Shown here: positions 58,741-64,000 of the stretch, one piece after another | Position numbering within the stretch: position 1 is the stretch's first letter | Layout: each line of letters opens with the position of its first letter | From: Sialis fuliginosa | Lineage: Eukaryota > Arthropoda > Insecta > Megaloptera > Sialidae | DNA: 64,000 nucleotides | Assembly (NCBI GenBank): GCA_961205875.1 | Contig: OY540820.1 | Span: 8,556,001-8,620,000 of the forward strand | Reading direction: 5' to 3' | Position numbers and translations under genes: made by a program | Notes under the pieces: generated by a model | What the model saw: the letters and a program-made list of their open reading frames with translations, nothing else | What the model was told of the DNA's origin: nothing | Database searches by the model: none

Positions 58741-59020
58741 AATTGAAAGAAAATTATTTTGTTCGAAAAAAAAATTTTAATTAACAAATAAAACATTTTC
58801 TGAAGAATAAAAAAACATTAATTTTTTTAAATTTACCTTCTTTGTAAAAATATATTTATGGCACTCGAATTTAAATCGTTGGGAGGTACACATTTGGCTC
58901 TTCTACTTGAAAGAAACAAGAAGAAGAAGAAATACAAAAAATGATGTATTTTTGATGTACCTAACTATAAAATATGTTCCCACCCAGTATATCGTTAATT
59001 GTTAAATAATGTTTGAATTA

Positions 59021-59548
59021 CACTACCCTGCAAAAGTTTAAGACCACCTTAATTTTTTTTTTTTTACTTTTGCGAATATTTCTCGATCTCTGACCGCTAT
59101 GTTCAACGTGCTTGTATTTACCGGTAATAAAATATATTCCTCGCCCGATAACTGGACGGTCGGTTAGTTACCCGGCGCTCTCATGTATTTCGAAGTGTGA
59201 CAATTTATTTTTCCCTAAAATCAGTGAGTATATTTTATATTTACAATACCTATTGTTACGTTATTACCTTGTGTTTCGATTTTCTGCACCGACAATTGCA
59301 CTGTTTTCACATTTCAAATAACCTAACCTCAATATTGTGTGATCCCCAAAAAAATATTTTATTTACATAAAACACGAAAATGGGGAAAGCCCAGCAAATT
59401 TCGAAAGAAAAACGAAATCAAATAGTCATTTTGAATAAATTGGACCATTCACAACGAAAAATTACTGAGATGAATTGAATAAACCGATCAAAAATATTAG
59501 CAAAAAGCGATATTTTTTCAGGTGTTGGTAAACTTTTGCAGGATAGTG
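59021..59548 (+). mobile_element. Tc1/mariner-type MITE with TA duplication
   Basis: Ends CACTACCCTGCAAAAGTTTA and, inverted, CACTATCCTGCAAAAGTTTA: 20 bp with one mismatch. TA flanks both sides. Length is 528 bp, retaining a transposase N-terminal fragment. Confidence 0.88.
59380..59478 (+). pseudogene. Tc1-type transposase N-terminal remnant
   Basis: ATG opens MGKAQQISKEKRNQIVILNK, then LDHSQRKITEMN and a TGA stop: 32 codons. It resembles the first helix of the helix-turn-helix in Tc1 transposases. The remainder, including the DDE domain, is deleted. Confidence 0.7.
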
Positions 59549-59639
59549 TATAAAGACCAAAAAATAAATTAATGAACTTTTAATAGAATCATCACAAAGC
59601 TTAACCATTTATCTTAAGTACATTTTAGACACTTTTTTA

Positions 59640-61267
59640 ATTCGTTCTAGTTAACAAGAAGAAATAAGAAAACTAAACAAAATCCTTTTTTGGAATCGTA
59701 TCTGATTCTCTCTCTACGAAAGAAAAGAAAATAATAGTTTTGTGAAACAGTGGAATATGTGTATTTATGTATACTGTACACATACATATATACATACATA
59801 GTTTTTATCATGAGAATAAGTCTTGGCAAACGTTGGCTTTTGGGTGAGGTACCACCCCCTCCCTTCATGGCTCAAACCAGCTTAGGGGTGGGAGGTAAGC
59901 ATAAACTATGGCCCACTATGTACACCGAATGCTTGCCAAATTTCAACAACTTTAGTTTATAGTTTTAAGTCGTGACAATTGCATCTTTTCTCGTTTTATT
60001 TTTTTCTATTTTTTTGTAATATCGGTATTATCATTATTGCAGTTTTTGAAAATAGGTTTGGATTTATGTAACTACGTAATTGCAACGTATAGTAGATAAA
60101 TGTTTTTTTATATACCTATATATTTAACACAGATGTGAACTGTAAAAAATTTTGGTAGAACTAATTTTTATGTTAAGATCAATTATTTGTAATATGAATG
60201 ACATTTTCAGTCATTTTGTTATGTTGGCTATATTATAGTTATTTATAGTTTAATTAAAAAAGGAAAATTGATATGAAAGTTGTCCATCTCATTAGAAGTA
60301 TATTTACGAGTATTTTATACAAATTAAATGAAAAAAATATTTTTACATGTTATTTAAGTATATTAAACATAAATCTAGATGATTTTAGATACATGCTAAC
60401 AATTAAATATATTAATTGAAAATTGAAACATAAAGAAACATATCCCTTTCAAGATAGGTAAAATAACGAAATTAATTATTTATGATTGTTTCTAACATAT
60501 TTATTTATTTATTTTTGATTTTCATACAAATTCTATGACAAGAACTAATGTTTCCTGGGAGTTTTCAATAATCGATAGGTTAAGTTTAGGTGTATAATTT
60601 GTGTAAATTTCGGAAAAAAAAACTCGCAGTGAACCCCATGTTAGATGGGCATATTGGGTGAGCATGTTGGGTGGGCACGTCGGGCAGGGATGATTAAGAT
60701 AATATTATATAAATATTTTTTATAATATTTAAACCAAATCGAAAATACAAAATATAAATATATAAAATTATTATTTATAGTAATATTTTAAAAATAGTTC
60801 TTTCAATTTCAAATTTTGAAATAAAACTCTGTAATAGTTCCTTATATTTAAATCAATACTGGAATAAATAAATATACATGATTTAATAAAAGCAATATGA
60901 AATAATTTCTAAAAAAGTAATTTAAGAATCAATAATACATACACACACAAACGCAAATTGAAAAACCTTATTAATTGAAAAATTTTATTTGAAAATCACG
61001 AGTCGATTGTGATTTAAATTCACTACTCTGCATTCGCACCCTATAAAATATAATCACATAGAATGACGTGTGCAAAATACAAAATACCGATCAATCAGCG
61101 GTACTCAATCATTTACAAGGAAAGCAATAACGCAATGACAGGCACTGACGTGGCGACATCTTTTAGCATGCGGGCGTATTAAGTGCACGCAAATGTGAGA
61201 GAAAAATACTATGGTTGGTATGAAAATTCATTTTGGTTCAATATTCGCTAAGAATATTATAATTATT
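59640..61267. other. AT-rich intergenic DNA, no gene seen
   Basis: No coding region or defined repeat. A short GC-richer stretch at 61070-61200 ('gacaggcactgacgtggcga') looks unique. Its role is unknown. Confidence 0.4.
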
Positions 61268-61490
61268 AACTTCCCATTAAGAAGTTATTGTAATCGGTCC
61301 GAAAATCAAAATCAAAAATTTCAACATATTTGTATGTTTGAAGGTCACTATAGTATATTTACACTCTTTTCAGAAAGATGTATGTGTGTACGATGTTCGT
61401 GTCATTTTTTACGTTCACGAAATCTCGCAAATAAGAAATGATATTGACTTTGTTGGGGTACCAATCGAAACGTCTTGACGTGATTATGAT
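61268..61490 (+). repeat. RepD interspersed repeat, copy 2
   Basis: Matches 18275-18506: 'aagttattgtaatcggtccg', 'tttcagaaagatgtatgtgt', 'gttcacgaaatctcgcaaat' and 'cgtcttgacgtgattatg'. Here RepA does not follow. Confidence 0.65.
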
Positions 61491-61869
61491 ATGAAAGAAA
61501 AGATTTTTTGATGGTTACAAATCGATAAGTACTACGACACAAAATACATATATAAAATAATGAATCGTCAATAATTAGTTTAAATGTCCACCATTGGCCG
61601 ATTGTCATCAAATCACGTTGTAAGGCGGCTATTACACTATCAAATAAATATGTCAAAGATCTTTGACAAAGATTTGATCATATTTCTTTGATAAAATATG
61701 AGATTTTGTTCTATTACTCTACATAAAATATTTGATAATATTTTCTCAATATTATCTAGGGATATTTTCTTCTTTTTTGGTGCATTTTGAATATCAGTGC
61801 GTGGATGTTCGTCAATTGACGCGATCGAGGTTTGAATTTACAACCGTGTATTGTGGTTTTTATATTCAA

Positions 61870-62698
61870 CTAGCTGGGCCCACGCGGCTTCGCTCGCGTA
61901 GACTACGGAATTATTGTTTAGGATTTTTGAAAAATATAGTTTAATTAATTAAGTACAAACACGATTAGTTATTATTGTAATAATAATTTATCAATACCTA
62001 AATTACCTAACAAAAACGAATCAGAAGAAAAAAGTACAAATAATTTGTGTTCTGTTTAAATTTAAATGTTAATTATTGAAAACAAAATTAACTCAAACGT
62101 CAGCCGAGGGACTCCGAATATCTACCGAACGTAAGCGAATCCAGTCTGATGTACATCGCTTCGATGCGGCACGACACCATACATTTAAAATGTTACCTTT
62201 ATAAATATATTTTAAGATATTTTCTAAACTATACGACCAAATTGGATGCTGTAAATGGCAAACTATATCTACATTAAGTACTTATGACGATGAAATCATT
62301 TATTTCGATAAGGATTAATGTTTTGCAGGTCATAAGTCCATGTAAACAAAACCCAAATATTTTATGTTTTTTTTGTAACATAAAAGCAGTCATTGTGGCT
62401 TAAATATAAAAGTTAGACATATCGTGTCGCTGACTTAATTGTAGAACTTTTGATTCTACACAATTCTTTAATACATTATTTTGTTCTATATTGAACGGTT
62501 TAGGCAGCGTATTACAAAACAGCGCGCCGACGGCAAAATTTTTTCCGACTTGATTTACTATTATCGTCACTGCTTTGTTGTTATGTTACCTAACGTAAAA
62601 AAATATAGCCTATAACCTGGCCAGAGAACGTACCTATGAATTAAAAAAAAAAACTCGTAAATCGGATAAGTGGTTCTCGAGTGATAAGGCAACTAACG

Positions 62699-62740
<42 letters not shown>

Positions 62741-62775
62741 GAGACGTTGAGCTTTATATATATTAAGGATAAGGA
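61870..62775 (+). mobile_element. RTE-like LINE/SINE insertion
   Basis: Inserted where copy 1 of the MITE is continuous ('tttttataatcaataagaag' in inverse). It begins CTAGCTGGGCCCACGCGGCT with a CGCGGCTTCGCTCGCG hairpin. It ends with 'gtgataaggcaactaacgga', a (GACA)n tract, 'gagctttatatatattaag' and the simple repeat GATAAGGATAAG. The tail suits an RTE-type retroelement. No reverse-transcriptase frame was seen. Confidence 0.65.
62697..62745. repeat. (GACA)n microsatellite
   Basis: About ten perfect GACA units ending in GAGAGACG, within the retroelement tail. Shorter GACA or TGTC tracts mark other RepA and RTE-like copies. Confidence 0.85.
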
Positions 62776-63427
62776 TAAGAAGATTATCATATAATACTGG
62801 ATTTTGTTGATATTCATATATTAATAATTATGTAACTGTAACTATCAGTGATAACTTGGTAGTCGCCATTTTGTTTTTGACGTCAAAAAACTTTGATGAA
62901 ATATAAGAGACTGTCATTAACTATGATCATAGAAATATTATGAAGGAAAATATTATAAAAGTTGACTTATTACACTGTCATATTTCTTTGATCAAAGAAA
63001 TTTTATCATATTTCTTTGATAGTGTAATAGCAGACTAAGACAGTTAAATGTATATATATTAATATTTAAAAATGTTAGTAATTAAATATCAACACATATT
63101 TCTAATTCAGTACATTTAATTAAAAATTTGCTTGGACTTATTGTTCACCTGTACATTATATTTTACATATTATTATATATAGTTCCGTGAGTGACAAAAC
63201 GTCAAAGAATGACACGGTAGTAGTTTTGTAAACAATTCATGTTGAACAGCATTCGTTTGGAAAATTCTATATTCATATTCATGAATATCAAATAGCAGAT
63301 TTTTTTGTCATATTGTAACGTACGAACATTTATATCAAACTAAACGTCAACAAAGAGTATCTACACACTGATGTAAAGAATGTGTAGATTATAGTATAAG
63401 AATAAAAGCATTCTAGAGAAACGTAGA

Positions 63428-63715
63428 GAATAATATTTAAATGTCAATTTTTAAAAATAAGGAAAATATATCTACATAATCCAGTAAAGAATCATAAAGG
63501 TAATATTTTTTTTAAAACATTTTTTCAAATTTGCACCGTTTCAAGAATAACTAGAAGAATTCAAAAAATTAGAATAATATTTAAATGTCAATTTTAAAAA
63601 ATATGGAAAAATATATACATAATCCAAGTAAAGAATGATAAAGGCAAACTTTTATTTAAAACATTTCGTCAAATTTGCATCGTTTCAAGAATAATTAGAA
63701 AAATTCAAAAATTGG
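63428..63715 (+). repeat. Tandem dimer, about 143-bp unit
   Basis: 'agaataatatttaaatgtca' begins both units (63428, 63571), followed by 'aatccagtaaagaatcataa'-like sequence, then 'aaatttgcaccgtttcaaga' and 'aaatttgcatcgtttcaaga'. Related sequence lies near 30978-31050 in intron 1. Confidence 0.7.
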
Positions 63716-64000
63716 CAAAAGTAAACATCCGTTAATCGCCGTTAACGATTATATGATACGAAGTTTCTTCCTTGACAAAAATTAATCCTAAATATAAAAT
63801 TTCACCCTTCTATGATTTATTGTTTTTAATTTATGGCATCGACAGACAGACAGACATATATCATGACGAAAATAAGATTCAGATAAGCTTAAAATAGATA
63901 TTTTAATCAAAATATTGAATTCGCAAAAAAGGGATAGTGTAATTAATTTTAGATTTTTTGTTCTGTTTTAAATTAACAATAATTTTACACAACGATTTCA

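Larger units (their letters stand above)
61624..63035. mobile_element. PIF/Harbinger-like MITE (GGCGGCTATTACAC family), copy 2, interrupted
   Basis: Ends GGCGGCTATTACACTATCAA and 'ttgatagtgtaatagcagac', flanked by TAA on each side (61621-61623, 63036-63038). Intact RepB reads 'ctgtaagacag' at this site. It is reversed relative to 26356-26850 and split by 61870-62775. Confidence 0.85.
61540..63133 (-). mobile_element. RepB element, split by a nested insertion
   Basis: Left part 61540-61623 ('gtttaaatgtccacc', 'gattgtcatcaaatcacgtt') and right part 63036-63133 ('gacagttaaatgtatata', 'ttctaattcagtacattta') are contiguous in other RepB copies. The gap is filled by the Harbinger-like MITE. Confidence 0.82.

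Noticed and set aside
1-64000. CRISPR arrays, operons, Shine-Dalgarno sites, tRNA or rRNA genes, endogenous viral genes
   Set aside because: None seen. The sequence is eukaryotic; the direct repeats present are transposon-related or simple repeats.

Overview
The window looks like nuclear DNA of an arthropod, most likely an insect. It is strongly AT-rich, with long spliceosomal introns and dense short non-autonomous DNA transposons. The species cannot be named from the sequence. One protein-coding gene is supported, on the + strand: an activin/inhibin-beta type TGF-beta ligand (Drosophila Actbeta-like). It has three coding exons at 7527-8700, 44499-44770 and 47770-48804, separated by a 35.8-kb phase-1 intron and a 3.0-kb phase-0 intron. 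The joined product is about 826 residues: a signal sequence, a long variable insect-type extension, an activin prodomain with paired CxxC motifs, a KRVRRR furin site, and a 114-residue nine-cysteine mature ligand ending CGCP.

Upstream, 1-4580 is AT-rich DNA with interspersed repeats. A transposon fragment at 4582-4940 leads into four tandem units of about 210-268 bp (4941-5958). These abut a GC- and CpG-rich block (5959-6240), the best candidate promoter and 5' UTR. The large intron (8701-44498) is mostly mobile DNA. At least ten copies or pieces of one roughly 0.6-0.8 kb family (called RepA here) occur, plus hAT-like MITEs with 8-bp target duplications, PIF/Harbinger-like MITEs with 3-bp duplications, a 2.0-kb palindrome, a decayed Tc1-like transposase and copies of a second TIR family (called RepB here). 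A few blocks in the intron are GC-rich or look unique (13020-13300, 29570-29790, 40640-40800) and could be regulatory.

Downstream of the gene (49360-64000) no host gene is visible. The region holds more MITEs, a PIF/Harbinger-type element carrying a transposase remnant and a nested MULE-like foldback with a 9-bp target duplication, a Tc1-type MITE with a transposase N-terminal remnant, a 1-kb element with perfect TIRs of about 23 bp, and a three-layer nest of insertions at 61540-63133. No tRNA, rRNA, CRISPR array or viral gene was recognised. No new multi-gene system was found; the main points of interest are the ligand gene's architecture and the readable history of nested insertions. All assignments come from reading the sequence; none was tested by database search.
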